64,000 nucleotides of DNA from the NCBI GenBank assembly GCA_016748015.1, contig JAAOMT010000703.1, positions 948,445 to 1,012,444 on the forward strand. Direction: 5' to 3'. The position numbers were made by a program, and so were the translations under genes. This stretch comes from Geosiphon pyriformis. Its lineage: Eukaryota; Glomeromycota; Glomeromycetes; Archaeosporales; Geosiphonaceae. Under the pieces are notes generated by a model that did no database searches, was not told the origin of the DNA, and saw only the letters and a list, made by a program, of their open reading frames with translations. Positions within the stretch are counted from its first letter, which is position 1; each line of letters begins with the position of its first letter. Below, one piece after another: positions 24,871 to 37,330 of this stretch.

Positions 24871-26742
24871 TGAGATGAAGAGGATAACAAGGAATCCAAA
24901 CTGGCACACAAATAATCTAACTTTGCCAAAACTGAACTAACAGAAGTCTTAAGAGCCACCAACTTAGATTTTAAACTGCCAACCTTGGTTGTCAAAACTT
25001 TTGAACTACTCAGACCCAATGTTGAAACACTAGGAAAAGTGGAAGAAGGGAGTAAAAGTACCAACTCAGAATCATTCATGACCATATCCAAAACCAAATT
25101 CTCCTTGGTGGCAATCAAAGTAGCTGAGACTTTAAGGAGGGAGCTAAAGCTTGTGGCACTAATTTTATGTTGCTGAGTTTGTGCACAATGCCAGAAACTT
25201 GATCAGTTAGCAGCTTTAAAGATCATTCCAAAGAGGCCAAATGAGCATTCAAAAATAAATTGTTAACCAAGACAAAAGAGAGACTATCATTCAAACCTAA
25301 AGTGCCAGAAAAAGGGGAACCAAAACCAAAAACAAAATGAAAACCATCAGAAGAACCAGCAAATAAGACCACCTGGGCCCAAGATTTACTACCAAAGGCA
25401 GCAGGGCAGAATATTGGAACACTTTTTTTCTCATACAACTTAGCCAACTGAAGACAATGTTCATTAGACACAACCCTTTTAAATGTTCTTGAAGGCTTAG
25501 AGGGGGATGCAACAGGTGCATCACATTTCAGAGCAAAATGACCAAACTTCCTGTATTTTTTACACTAAACCAGATCCATCCTTGCCCAAAAAAGTTTAAT
25601 ACCACCAAGAATCAGCTCCATGCGAAAAACAGATTCCGGATTATCATCAAATTCAAAACCAACTACAGCACAACAAATTTTCTTACCAGTTTTTAGAGAT
25701 TTGTTTATGATACAAGTTTTCCCACCAGTCCTTTCTAGAAAAGTCTCAAGATCATGTACTGTTATTTTCACCAGCAAAGTAAACAAAAGTGCTCTGAACT
25801 GATCTCTTAATGCCCAAGTTTTACAATCTCCCACTGCTTTGGCTATATGCACAGAATCCTTACCAATCAGAAATAACCACTTAGAGGCTAACAAATTAGC
25901 TTGGTCTAATTCAGCAAACTTCACCACAGCTTTTTGCCACATTCCAATTAGTTGAATTTTGATCGACTTAATTTCTCCAAATTTGGATACTGCGGCGATG
26001 ATCATATCTTTAAGTGTGTCTATGAAAATTTTCTTAATCACCACAGCTCAATCTGACCTCATTCCTTGTCTCTTAAGATTGCTGTTTACATTAATCCCTT
26101 TTTTTCTGACCAATAATGTGGCCATTTCCATGCTTTTTTTGAAGTAAACATTAATTGAATGATCCCTTTAAATTTTGTGGGGGTAGTGGCCTCCCCAAAA
26201 CCATTGACTGATGAAAATTTTTTTTTAATTAACTAAGTTTTTGCCATTGCCAATTTGCCTTTTACAGCTGAGAGATTAATATTTAAAGTGAATGACTTTT
26301 TAATTAACACTTCTACAGAAGTCTTAATAATTTTTGGGTCGATTCACTTCTTGTCAAGAAAAATAGGCAAGTGAGGAGGGAACACAACTTTATTATCATT
26401 TATATGAAAGTTGGAAGAGCCAAGTGGAGAACCAAAAACAGCACCAGTGTTGACTCACTTCATCTTGGGTGTAGTAACAACTAAGCTCAAAAGAGATTCA
26501 CCATCTATACCAGACATGCTAACATTCTCATCTTTCCTAAAAAAACTTTCTACATTAGAATAAATACTAACACTAAATCCAAATCTGCCCAAGGATATAT
26601 TTCTTTTATTACCAGAGTGTTTGATATTGTCAAAAACAACTTTCTTCTTCTGAGAAAAGAAATCACCAGCAGGACCATGAAAAGTGCCCTTAAGAGCCTT
26701 CTTCTTAGATATGGTGCTACTAACAATAGCCTCCATATCCAT
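24867..26742 (-). pseudogene. LINE copy B ORF1, degenerate
   Basis: Starts with ATG at 26742 and reads through the G-run region that is frameshifted in copy A. It is broken by other stops and small shifts, including a stop just before the zinc knuckle near 25565, whose second Cys is Tyr. It ends with TGA at 24867-24869, overlapping the ORF2 ATG (24868-24870) as ATGA. Confidence 0.8.
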
Positions 26743-26874
26743 AAAAAATAGGTTATTATTAGGTAAAAAAATATTGATATAGACTAAAAAAAATAAAAAA
26801 AACTTCTTTTTATAGAAAACATGTTTTTTTGAAGATTTTTAGAGGTAAGAGAGAAAGAAGTTTTAATAATATTA

Positions 26875-28309
26875 ATAGAATAAAATAGAAATTATATAAT
26901 TAATATAAATATTTTTTATCTTATTTATTAATTTTTCTATATAATTAATTTGTATATTTTTTTTCATTAAATTTAAATCTGTAAATTTTTCTAGTAATAA
27001 AATTTAATTCTTTTTAAGTAATTACTAAAATAAGTTAAAAAATTTTAATTAAAAATAAAAAAATAACTTAAATAAATTTTTCTTGAAATTTTATAATATA
27101 AAATTTATTAAAATTGTTTTAAAGTATTATAATATTTTTAATATATTTAATATTAATTATTCTTTTCTTAATATTAATATTTTTTTAATTTTAAAGTAAT
27201 TTATATTATAATAAGCAAAATAATATTTTATTTTAATAGTTAAATTTGGTTTTTAAAATGAAATATCTTCTGATTCAAATTTTTTTATAAGTTTTTTAAG
27301 TTCAAAAAAAGTTTAGAATAATAAATTAAATATATAATTACAATTATTACAATAATTAAAATAACAAAAAATTAAACAATATTCTTAAAATTAAATATTA
27401 AAATTAATTAATTTTTGCTTTTGTTTTTTTTAATAGATATTATAATATGTTGTTTTTTTTATTAGATTTTTAAAAAAGTTAAAATAAACAGAATTGTTGT
27501 TTTTATTAAATTTAATTAATTCTAAGTTAATATAGTTTTAAAAACAATAATAATTATAAAAATTAAATTTTCAAATAATATACTAAGAATTTTGTTTACA
27601 AATTTTTATTTAAATCTTATTGGTAGATTTTTCCAAAAGTTTAAAATGTTTTTTGGCTAAATTTTAATGAATTAGTCAAACAAAATTTGATTTTTAAAAG
27701 TTTGATAATATAATAGTGTTGTTAGTAAAAAAAAATCTGAATTTTTTGCTTACTATTAATTATAGTTTTTGTTAATTGGTTTTATTTTGTGTATTGTTTT
27801 TTGATTTAAGTCTTTTTTTTGGCTAAAAATTAGTTGTTATTTGTTTAAATACAAATATTGTTTATTAGTATAGCTTTTAATTTTTTGATTAACAAAAAAA
27901 AAGTTTTTGTTAAAGTTTTTTTTGTAATTAAAGTAAATATAAAAGTAGATTTTAATAAAATTAAATTTCAATTTTCTTTGAATTGTTAATTTTTCTAAAA
28001 TAGTAATTGATTTATGTTTAGAAAAAATTATTTTAACTTCAAATGTTTTTTTAAAATTTCTAAGTTTGTTTAAAAATATTAATAAATACTTATTTAAAAA
28101 GTAAATAGTCTTTTTTAATAGTTCTAAAAATTATTATTTTATTGTTTTATTAATTTTTAAAGATTTGTTAAAGATTTTATAAATTTTGGTTAAGTTTTTA
28201 TGTTATAAGACACAAATTTAACAAAGTTTTTTAATATAATAATTAGTAAGTAGATGTTTTTATTATTGGTATTTCTCAGTTATTTTTTTAATTTTTGTGT
28301 TATTTATGT
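26875..28309. other. AT-rich desert
   Basis: No supported gene or RNA. The + strand is T/G-leaning with C almost absent in 27600-28300, the strand asymmetry expected of a decayed coding strand. I could not align it to a readable element. Confidence 0.4.
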
Positions 28310-29060
28310 AATGTGTTTTATTTTGTGTTAATTAATTACAATTATTAAAATTTGATGTTGTTTTTTTGTTTTTTTAATAAATTAATAATAATAATAATAA
28401 TAATAATATATTTAAATAAGATAAATTTTTTTTTTATCAAACTATTACAATATCAAATTTTAGAATTTACTTATAACAGTTAATTTTTTCAAGTATGTAA
28501 CTTTTAAAAAAATAAATATTTTGTTAATTATTATAATTAAAAAAAATTAATCTAAATTATTAAAGTTTTAAAAATATTATATAGTTTGTATCTGGTCTGA
28601 AATAAAGTTAATTGATAAAAAAATAATTAAAAACAAAAGATAAGTTTTAAAAATTATAAAATTAGTTTGTAATAATAATTTTTATTTGGAATTTTGAAGA
28701 GAAAAAAATATAAATATAAAAAAATTAAATATTTTTAAGTTAAAATTTAAAGTAAAAATTAAAAAATACTTTTTTTATAAGTTAAAATTATTTATATTTA
28801 TACATATTTTTTAGTTTTAGAAGATTATTTTTAAAAACTTGTTATTATTAGCTATTATTTATTATTGTTAATTATTATTTAATATTTTATGTTATAATTA
28901 ATTATTCTAAGTTATTGCTAGTTATTTTATATTATTTTGTATTATTGTAAATTATTACATATTATTACATATTATTTTTAGTTATTATGTATTATTATTT
29001 ATTGATTATGTTTTTTTGGTAATTTTTTAATCAGTTTTTTTACTTAAATAATATTGATAA
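28310..29060 (+). repeat. Dispersed AT-rich repeat, copy 2
   Basis: Direct-orientation relative of 15050-15720; the shared landmarks are listed there. It contains a (TAA)n run at about 28382-28408 that copy 1 lacks, while copy 1 contains the A/T microsatellite that copy 2 lacks. Confidence 0.7.
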
Positions 29061-30025
29061 CAAAGTTATTTTCTTATTTTCTTATTATTATTGTTATTAA
29101 AGATTTTTGGTTTCTTTTCTTAACTATTATAATATTGTTTTGTTGTTAATTTTGGATGTTGTTAGAAGTTTTTAAACCTTTAAAAATTGAATTTATTTTT
29201 AAATTATCTTCCATAATTTGAACAGCTAGACTTATAAATGGAATAGTTAATTTTATGCCAATTACTTATATAGTTACTTTGCAGTAAAAATTAACTTTTT
29301 TTAAGAATTGCTTGTTTAAAAGCTTATTAAAAATGTGTAATTACTTTGTTGTAAAAATCAACTCTTTTACAAAAATCTTGTCTATAAGCTATCTTAGTAT
29401 ATATAATAAAAAAATAAAAAAAAATAAAAGAAATATAAAAGAAAAAATTTTCATTAAAAGAATTGTCTTCTGTTTAAGTCTGAAATCACTAACAAATTAT
29501 TGAAATTAATAACTAATTAATTTCAAAATATTAATTGAAATTCGAAAAATTTTATGTAAAATAATTATAAACTTTGTTGTTTTTAATATAGTTTTTATTG
29601 AAGTAATTTGTATAGATATTAAGAAAAATATTTTTAGTAAAGATAATTTTAGTTAAGATTATGATTCCAAAATAAAATACATTTTTTTAAAAAGAAAAGC
29701 TTTTTTTTTATACAGTTTATTATAGTATTAATCTATATATTTGAACTTTTTTTTGCTATAATTTTGATAAACTAAAAATATATTTTGGCAAACTACAAGT
29801 TGTTTTTACAAATTATTAATTATTTTGGTATATTATTAAAATATTTTACAAATTTTTACAAATTTTAGTGAATTCTTAAATGTTATAGAGTTTGAAGTAT
29901 TGCATAATTTAATTATTGTATTTGGTTATATTAGTATATTATATAAATCAAATTATTAATTAATAAAAATATTGTGATGATTTAATTAAAAAATAAGTAA
30001 TAAATAAAACAATAATAATATATGT
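29061..30025. other. AT-rich desert before the outer LTR element
   Basis: The only longer frame (29312-29503) is Lys/Phe-rich and not convincing. The right end, TATGT at 30021-30025, is the probable target-site duplicate of the outer LTR element. Confidence 0.4.
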
Positions 30026-30871
30026 TGTTATAAGTGATTATTTGGGGTTTCAAGTCAAATAACAAACCTGTAACTTGGTGTTCAATTGATTTCTTGATAA
30101 TAATTTCTGATGGTTTTGGTGATCTGAAAATTTTGAGTTGGAATTCTTTGTATAATAGACAGAAATTCAATAGTTGTTTTCAGTAGTCTCTCGAAATTGC
30201 AATTCTGTCAATTTTTTTCTTAGCTTGGTGGCTGGCAATCCTCTAATAAGTAATCCATAATTCTTGTATGTGCTCTATCCACTCACAGGGGTCTTTTACC
30301 AGGCAGTTTTTGATGTTAATAATTCAGTGCTTAATCCTTAATCAATTAGTAAACACAATAAAACAAAGAAAATAAAAGAAAAATAAAAGAAAATAACAAA
30401 AAGATAAAAAAAATTAAGCCAAGGCATTTGCAAGTTAGTATTCTGTCAATAGCCATGATTAAGAGCTATTGTTCCAGTATGGTTAAGTATCAATTGTTAT
30501 CAACATGAAGTGTTGATAGTGGAGAGTGGATTGAAAATATAGAATAATTATTTATTGATATTTGTGATATGAAAGATTGCTTAGATTAAATCTAAACTGA
30601 GAGGTCTTTTTTTTCTACTTCTAACACTACCACTATATATACATAATTGAGATTCCTCAATTCCTCAATTCTTCACACCAAGAATTCTGGAATTTCTGGA
30701 ATCTTGCAATTTCTTTTAAGAAGAATCCTGCGATTCCTTTGTACAAGAATTCTGAAATTTCTGGAATCCTGCAATTTTTTTTGAAAGGAATCCTAGAATT
30801 TCACATTTACTATGGCTACTTCTGATTGGCTAATTTATATGCTAATATATTTCTATATTCTATGAGTAACA
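30026..30871 (-). repeat. 3' LTR of the outer element
   Basis: 846 nt, starting TGTTATAAGTG and ending GAGTAACA on the + strand. It is a diverged copy of 46948-47779, differing mainly by transitions. It contains short imperfect repeats of the type aattctggaatttctggaat near 30680-30790. Confidence 0.9.
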
Positions 30872-30890
30872 TTATTCTCTTCTTTTAATA
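30872..30890 (-). other. Polypurine tract of the outer element
   Basis: On the element strand the sequence next to the 3' LTR is AAAAGAAGAGAATAA, the expected primer site for plus-strand DNA synthesis. Confidence 0.7.
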
Positions 30891-31599
30891 TTAAGCTTTA
30901 TTGAGATCTCCTAATTCTAATTTTTCATCTTTGAGTATTTCTTGAACTTTTTTTTCAAGAAATACTTGAGTTATTTTGTTTTGTAATTCTTCAAATTGGA
31001 TGTTGGTTATTTTTCCCATTTGGTTAATTGTAATAGAGTTCATTTCTGTATTAAGTAAGATTTCTGGTCTGTCTTGAAATCCCGTATGTAGCTGATAAAT
31101 AGCTCTTGCTTATGTAGTTAAATTGTTTTTTTCCACAAATTGTTCCAGTTGTTATAATATTATTGTGTTGAATAATTGTTTTGTTTTATTCATGTATAAG
31201 TTCTAAATGTTCAAGTGTTGTTCCAAGTAGAAGTAACAAAAGTTCTTTGGAAATTTGTGTATCCACTATTTCCAAGTTTTTTTGGTCAACTCTTGATATG
31301 TGGTAACACTTGTTGGTTCTTTTATTGCTAATTTTATTTTCAGAACCATTTTGTCAATAGTGTTTTCTGTTTTCCTTTGACTTTTGTATTTGAGTATCTT
31401 TCTGGTATCTTGGTATCAAATGGTTTGTTGATTAATAGTAATTTCCATATTCTGTTATTGGATTAGTTTGAAAAGTTGTTGTGCTAGTAAGTAGATGTTG
31501 TCAGTGATTTCCATTTTTCTAAAGTCTTTTGTTGTATTTACCATGTCTTTATATACTCTTTTTATTGTTCAATTTTACATGTTTGGTTCAATAATTATA

Positions 31600-32950
31600 A
31601 TTGGTTTCAGATTTTATGGAATTTTATCTGGTTGGACTAATATTCCCTGTACTTCTAATTGTGGAATATTACTGGTAGATGATGACACTATATGGTAATA
31701 TGGTTTTAGTTAATTACTATGTGCTGCTTTGGCTAAGATTTTGTTGTCCTATCTTAATTTATAAGCTTTATTTCTAAGAATTTTTTCTATGTGAAATAGT
31801 CCATCCCATTTGAAGTCAAATTTTCTACTTTATTGTTTTTCCACTTTGGTATAATGTAAAAGTATTTTGTCTCCAATCTTAAATTCAATTGGTTTATCTG
31901 GTAGTTGGTTATCATGTCTTTTTTTTTGTTTCTCTTATGACTTTTGGATGTTATTAGCTGCTTTTCGCCATTTGTTTTTTAGTGTCTTCATTAAGTTATA
32001 TGTTCTTCTTAACAATGTTCTTTGGAAATTCTCTTCTGTTATTGGTTCTGTTGGATATGTTTTGATTTCTATCTTAACTGGTAATGTTGCTGTTCTACCA
32101 TATACTAATTCAAATGATGTTGCTTGTATAGTGTCTTGCTTCATTGTCCAATAAGCAAATAATACTGATGGTATAAACAAATCCCATTTATTTTGGTTTT
32201 CTTGGCTAATCTTGGCTATTGTTTTACACAATGTTCTGTTGAATCTTTTGACTAACTCATTTGTTTGTGAATGGTATGATGATAATAGTGGTCTTTTGAT
32301 TCCAAATCTTTGGCTTAATTTTGCTAATGTTCTGTTTACAAAGTGAGTTCCTTGATTAGATAATAATTCTTTTGGATATCTGTGTCGACAGATCAAGTCT
32401 TGATAAATGAATTTAGCAACGGATTCTGCATCTGCTCTTTGAATAGCTTTTGCTTTCAGCCATTTAGTAAAATAATCCATGGCTACTGCAATATATCTGT
32501 TGTCTTTGGTAATTATTGTTAATGGTCTGACTAGATCAATTCTAATTCGATCAAATAGTTGTCCCACTTTGATTGGTCTTAATGGTTTACTTGGCCTTGC
32601 TTCTCCTCTTCTCTGACAAGCATCACAATTTTAAACATATTGGATAATGTCTGGATATATTAATGACCAATAGTATCTTTTTCTGATTCTTTTCATAGTT
32701 GCTTCTCTATGGAAATGTTTTGCCATTGAATCTGAATGCATGTTGAATAATATTGTCTCTTTCTCTGGTTTTGTGATTACTCTGATTGGTTGATTTGAAT
32801 TCTTTCTATTTTTCTGGTAAAGTATATTTTGGTGGTTGATAAAATATTTTAATTGTTGTTTTATGTTGTTTTGTTCTTTTTGAGATAATTTCTCCTTAAA
32901 CAAATGAGTATTTATATAATGTTAGAGTTGTTGGTATTTTTGGATATTTA
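31600..32950 (-). pseudogene. Outer element integrase, catalytically dead
   Basis: Integrase inserts retrotransposon cDNA. The HHCC zinc domain is visible (HSDSMAKHFH, then CDAC, near 32760-32610), followed by a core readable over 31935-32567. The first catalytic Asp is at IRIDLV. The second reads SNQGTHF, where the family has SDQG, and the catalytic Glu position reads ELVKRFNRTL, where the family has E before RFN. Two of the three DDE residues are therefore gone, each explainable by G->A. The C-terminal domain continues below 31935 with stops. Confidence 0.82.
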
Positions 32951-32999
32951 TCTTTTGTTATATTTTTGGGTTAAGATATTTCAGATTTGTCTTATTCAT

Positions 33000-33429
33000 G
33001 ACAGACTGTCAGCATTTCTATTTTTTTTCTCTTTTTATAATATACTGTATAATTAAATAGTGAAAGTTCTATTTTCCATCTAACATGGTGATTGTCTCCA
33101 AATTCTTGCTTCTGAATTGAAGTCAATTTCTTGTGATCAGTGTACACATCAAATTTTTGACTCAAGTATTTCTTCCACTTGATGACAGCCCAATAGATGG
33201 CTAAGTGTTCCAGTACTGAAGTTCTATAGTTCTTTTCAGCTAGACTTAAGCTTCTATTTGTATAAGCTGCTAGATGTTCTTGTCTGTCCAGTCCTTTCTA
33301 AGATAATACTGCTTCCAATGCTTGACCAGATGCATTAATGGTGATTATAAATGGCTTGCTATGATCTGAATAAATTAGTACTGGAGCTTGAATAAACTTT
33401 TTTCTTAATGTATTAAAAGCTTTTTGCTG
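33000..33429 (-). pseudogene. Outer element RNase H domain remnant
   Basis: Frame fragments between RT and integrase show AAYTNRSLSLAEKNY and YTDHKKL, typical of Ty3 RNase H. The first catalytic Asp appears as Asn (TINASGQAL). Stops interrupt it. Confidence 0.7.
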
Positions 33430-34280
33430 AATTTCTGTTCATTCATATTTGGTGTTCTTTGTTTGAAATTGGTATAGTGGTTGAGCTATTTTGGAAAAGT
33501 TCTTGATAAAGCAGTAGTAGTATCCAGCAAATTCCAAGAATGTTTTCAATTCTGTGAGATTATTTGGTACTGGAAAGTTTTTGACAATTTCAATCTTGTC
33601 TGGATCCGTTTTGATTCTGTCTTTGCTTACAACATGTCCCAAAAACTTGAGTTCAGTTTTCTCAAAGAAATATTTGGTTGTATTTAGCTTTAATCCAGCT
33701 CTTTTTAATCTTTCAAACACTTGTTAGAGGTGATACAGATAATCATTAAATGTTTTTGAGAACATATTGGTGTTATCCAAGTATACGACTACTGATTTCC
33801 ATAGTAGCCCAGTATAAACAATTTCCATAAGTTACTGGAAAGTGGCTGGAGCATTCATCAAGCCAAATAGTATTATTTCAAATTCAAAGTTTCCTTCTTG
33901 AATTATAAAAACTGTTTTCTCTTTGTCTTCTGGTTTCATGGCTACTTGCCAGTAACCACTGTCTAAGTCTAACATTAAAAACTATCTTTTTCCTCCAAAA
34001 GCATTGAAAAGTTCTTGAATCTTTGAAGTTGGGTAGCTGTCTCCTTTTGTTACTCCATTCAGTTTTTGGTAATTCACACAAAAGCGGATTTTTCTATTCT
34101 TCTTATAAACTAGTACTATTGGTAATAACCATAGACTCATTAATGGCTGAATTAGTCCATTGTTAAGCATTTGATTGATTTCTTAATGAATGATCTTATG
34201 GCTGGCTGGTGATACTCTGTATGCTCTTTGTTTAATTAACATTGTATCTCCAGTCTTAATCTGGTGCTGGATTATATCAG
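33430..34280 (-). pseudogene. Outer element reverse transcriptase, catalytic motif altered
   Basis: RT palm and fingers are readable in pieces: IRFCVNYQKLN, DSYPTSKIQELF, MLDLDSGYWQVA, FGLMNAPATFQ, then VVVYLDNTNMF near 33765-33800. The active-site YLDD is YLDN here, so metal binding should fail. GLKLNTTKYFF, ELKFLGHVV and the connection region follow (33439-33720). Stops are scattered. Confidence 0.85.
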
Positions 34281-34464
34281 TTCTGCCAAATTCATTTTTA
34301 CTGGTGAAAATGTTATTAAAATTGTTGAGTAATATCTTGAGTTGCATCCATTAGAGTGGATCTAAGTTTCCCAAGTTCATCTGTTCTAATTGTTTTGGTT
34401 GGAACAAATAACATTCTTTTCATTCATAAATTGTTTGTGATGTAATATCTACATATCCACAAAG

Positions 34465-34803
34465 TTATGAAAAGTCTGAAATGGAGTTTGGTGGTTGGTC
34501 TTCTATTTCTGTGCTTAGATATTCAATGATAGTTCCTTCTGGTATTTCTACAACATTTTCTGTGTTGTTGTAAATAGAAATTTTGATGTAATTATAGTTC
34601 TTGGCTGGTATGTGGAGATTGACAAGTCCAATTTTTTCTGATTCACAAATGGTTAATTCGGTTTCAAAAATTTGTACTTGATTTTTTACTTTCTTATCTA
34701 TAGTGTATATGTACTGGTCATATAGTGGAATGGAAATTGCTTGATAGATTAAAATAATTTCTCTTTTGTTAACAATTTTTTTTTGCCATATTAACTGGTA
34801 CAT
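34465..34803 (-). pseudogene. Outer element linker between dUTPase-like and RT domains
   Basis: A 112-residue open stretch continues directly from the dUTPase-like domain. It is predicted to be mostly beta (for example ICESEKIGLVNLHIPAKN, EIPEGTIIEYLSTEIEDQPPN). The function is unrecognised. Its position suggests a pol spacer, possibly holding a protease-processing site. Confidence 0.55.
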
Positions 34804-34981
34804 CTACCTGTTGATCTGAATCTCTGTATCCCTCTTGCTGTTATCTCTAGTTCTTTTCTGTTTCCTACTGATACTAATTAAGCTATTTTCATCAGAGGCA
34901 GGAATATTGCTTGTGCTATCTTTTTGTTTGGCTCTATAATATAGGCTTTTTCAGAATTATTTTGTAGCATTGCAATAATAT
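34790..34981 (-). pseudogene. Outer element dUTPase-like domain, C-terminal half (motifs 4-5)
   Basis: Immediately left of the nested element the outer frame resumes: IAMLQNNSEKAYIIEPNKKI, AQAIFLPL (motif 4, KIAQAIF), then TARGIQRFRSTGR. The last matches dUTPase motif 5 (RG..GFGSTG) with two Gly positions changed to Arg. dUTPases hydrolyse dUTP to dUMP and so limit uracil in cDNA. One stop lies between the motifs (Gln to stop). Confidence 0.75.
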
Positions 34982-35670
34982 TGTTACAGGTTGGAGTAAT
35001 AAGCTAACAGATAACAAGAGAGAACAGAATTGTAGAGTGATAGAAATAATCAAAGGGAATTCAACTTCAAAGAGCAAATTGAATAAGTATGGATTCAATG
35101 TGCGAGATCAGTCTCATAAAATATCTCAGTCACTATACTTTTTAAAAGTAACTGGAGAATCTGAAGGTAGAGGGATAGTCTGTACTGTCAACAAATAATC
35201 ACACTTGGTATAATTCTATGCCTCATGTCAGCACTCTTAGAATTCAATATCAAGTATCAGATGTGCTTTTCAGTTATGTTTTATTCAATAATCTTCAAAT
35301 ATTGCAATTACACGGTTTAGGAAAAGGGTAAAAAATAACCAACAAGTAATCTTTTATCTTTAAGATATTCAGATACTTGAAAGTAGGGAAAGAGAAATTA
35401 GTAATAAGAGAAGAATTAAGATGAAATTGTTATTTTATTTCTTTATTTTTTTGATTTTTTCATGTCTTTCTACAGCTAAAAGATTCATCACTTATATAGC
35501 CATCAAAAGTGGTCAATGATCAGATCAATAGTCAGATCAATAATCAAGTCAACAGTCAGGTCATTGATCAGGTCAATGATCACTTTCTAAAAATAGAGTG
35601 GCTAATTTATATGACATCAGTGGTTAATACATGTGATAATTAATAAAAAGTATAAGTTTCAACCATAATA
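34982..35670 (-). repeat. 3' LTR of the nested element
   Basis: 689 nt. It differs from its partner almost entirely by A/G and C/T exchanges plus a 36-bp length difference caused by three fewer units of an internal 12-bp repeat. Confidence 0.92.
35511..35582. repeat. 12-bp minisatellite in nested 3' LTR, 6 units
   Basis: Six units close to ggtcaatgatca in tandem. The partner LTR has nine. Confidence 0.9.
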
Positions 35671-35682
35671 TCATCCTTTCCA
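35671..35682 (-). other. Polypurine tract of the nested element
   Basis: Element-strand sequence TGGAAAGGATGA abuts the 3' LTR, a plausible plus-strand primer site. I found no convincing primer-binding site beside the 5' LTR. Confidence 0.5.
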
Positions 35683-36392
35683 AAGAGATTAAGCTCTGGT
35701 GAAATCAAGCTATTTATGGTATAATCTATTAAAAGAGTTTTATCTAACTCAAAACTAACTAGTTTGTTGAAGTCTTTTGTGAATAAGGTATATAACACTT
35801 AAGACAAAATAAGTTTTGTATCCAAGAGACCAAATTTTTGTATTAGAGTTTTGACTCTTTTAGCAATAGTTAAAACTCTTGAGACACCTAACTGTATAAT
35901 GCCCAAAATCTCTGCCTGTATCTCTGAAGTTGTTTTTTTCATGAGTTTCATATCTTCTATGATTTCACCAAGGTGACTATAGAGTTCTAATTGCCTTCCA
36001 TATAACAAGTTTTTGTCTATGGGTAAGATTTCTTAAAGTGTTTTTCTAATTGTGTTGGAAGGTAAGAGTATAGCTGCTATTATACTTTTCAACAGATATT
36101 TATCCATTTTACTACCAATTTTTTCTCTTCTGATAATGGTTTTCTTTGGTCTAATAACAGTATGTGTTCCACTGTTATTAGTTATGGTGGTTTGTTTTTT
36201 AATGGTCAGAGTAGCATTTGAATAGTTTTTGATCCAATACTCATGAAGAGTATAGAAAACGTTTTGAATGTTTTGATCCAGAAAATAATTGTTTATGTCA
36301 ATTGAAGATATCTCTGTTTTGGGAATAATGCATTTATTTATACATGATTTTTGTTGATTATTTGAGTCGGTATTACCACAATAGGCAGCCAA
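35683..36392 (-). pseudogene. Extra open region after integrase in the nested element
   Basis: After the integrase there are two adjoining open stretches, 36033-36392 (119 aa) and 35799-36008 (69 aa), separated by a stop, then a further short readable tail. The first contains many Asn/Thr/Ile residues and a basic stretch (RPKKTIIRREKIGSKMDKY) and then a hydrophobic LLKSIIAAILLPS. The second looks helical (EIIEDMKLMKKTTSEIQAEI). I do not recognise a family. The location is where some LTR elements carry an env-like or accessory ORF, but there is no clear signal peptide or transmembrane anchor. Confidence 0.45.
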
Positions 36393-36418
36393 TCAGGTCG
36401 TTTATGATATTTCTTAAA

Positions 36419-37330
36419 TCATGTACCATAAACAGAACAATCATTGAAGATTGTTCCAGATTGATTTTGAAGAATATAAGAATCATTGTTTAAAACTTTG
36501 TTGACTATAAAGGGTTTTTTCCACTGGCTAGAGAATTTATCACCATAAACATTGTCTCTATCTGAATAGTATTTCAATACCAAGTTACCAATACTTAAAA
36601 AAAGTGTTTTATAGGTTTTTTTTTTCTTAAGCTTTTCTTGAAACTGTTTTATCTTTTCAAAAGTGATTATTCGTGCTTCTACCAAGGAGTCAAGAATGGT
36701 ATCAAGTTTTTTTTGCAAAATGTTTTTGTAATTCCCTATTGTAATCTCTTCAAAGGGTATTGTTTCAATATTAGTTTCTATTGGTAGTGTTGTCATGCGT
36801 CTATAAAACAGATAAAAAGGTTCATAACTTGTTATGTCATGATTTACAGTTTTATAAGCAAACAAAGCTGAAGGCAGTACTTTGTCTGATAAGTTTGTTT
36901 CTTTACTGGTTTTGGTTAGAGTTTCACATAATGTTCTATTGAAACATTCTACTAAGCCATTTGTTTGGAGATGATAAAAGGAGGAAAGTTTATAATGTAT
37001 TCCCATTTTCCTACAAAGTTCTTTAACCAGTGTATTGAAAAAAGCTCTTCCTTTATCAGATAAAAGTTTTTTGGGACAGCCATGATGGCAGATAATATCT
37101 TCATAAATGAAATTGGCTATTGAAACTGCTGTTTGGTCTGGAGTGGCTCTTGCTTTTACCCACTTTGTAAAATAGTTGGTAGCTGTGATAATATATCTGT
37201 TGTCATTAGGAGTGATTGTTAAAGATCCAACAACATCTATATCAATTCTGTTAAAAGGTTGACCCAGAGATTGGATGGATATTTTTTTTGCAATTGAGTT
37301 TGTTTCTTCTTTGGCAGATATTACAAGTTT
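36419..37330 (-). pseudogene. Nested element integrase
   Basis: The core is recognisable. The first catalytic Asp is at IDVVGSL (about 37225), the second at LLSDKGRAFFN (about 37060), and the Glu at QTNGLVECFNRTL (about 36930). The C-terminal part is open from 37006 to 36419 and contains a chromatin-domain-like GDKFSSQWKKPFIV. In contrast to the outer element the DDE triad is intact. Stops upstream of 37006 still break the frame. Confidence 0.8.

Larger units (their letters stand above)
20078..26870 (-). mobile_element. LINE retrotransposon copy B (near full length, degenerate)
   Basis: The same family and extent as copy A, on the opposite strand: the 5' leader begins near 26870 and the 3' UTR ends near 20078 beside an A/T tail. 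It has more stops than copy A and a damaged ORF1 zinc knuckle. The RT FVDD motif is retained (about 22550), but RNase H YTDGS has become YMDKS and the endonuclease GDFN position reads NSNFN. Copies A and B together allow the ancestral codon to be judged at most broken positions. Confidence 0.9.

Noticed and set aside
35683-36392. Calling the region after the nested integrase an envelope gene
   Set aside because: No signal peptide, transmembrane anchor or cysteine pattern supports it, so it is left as unassigned.
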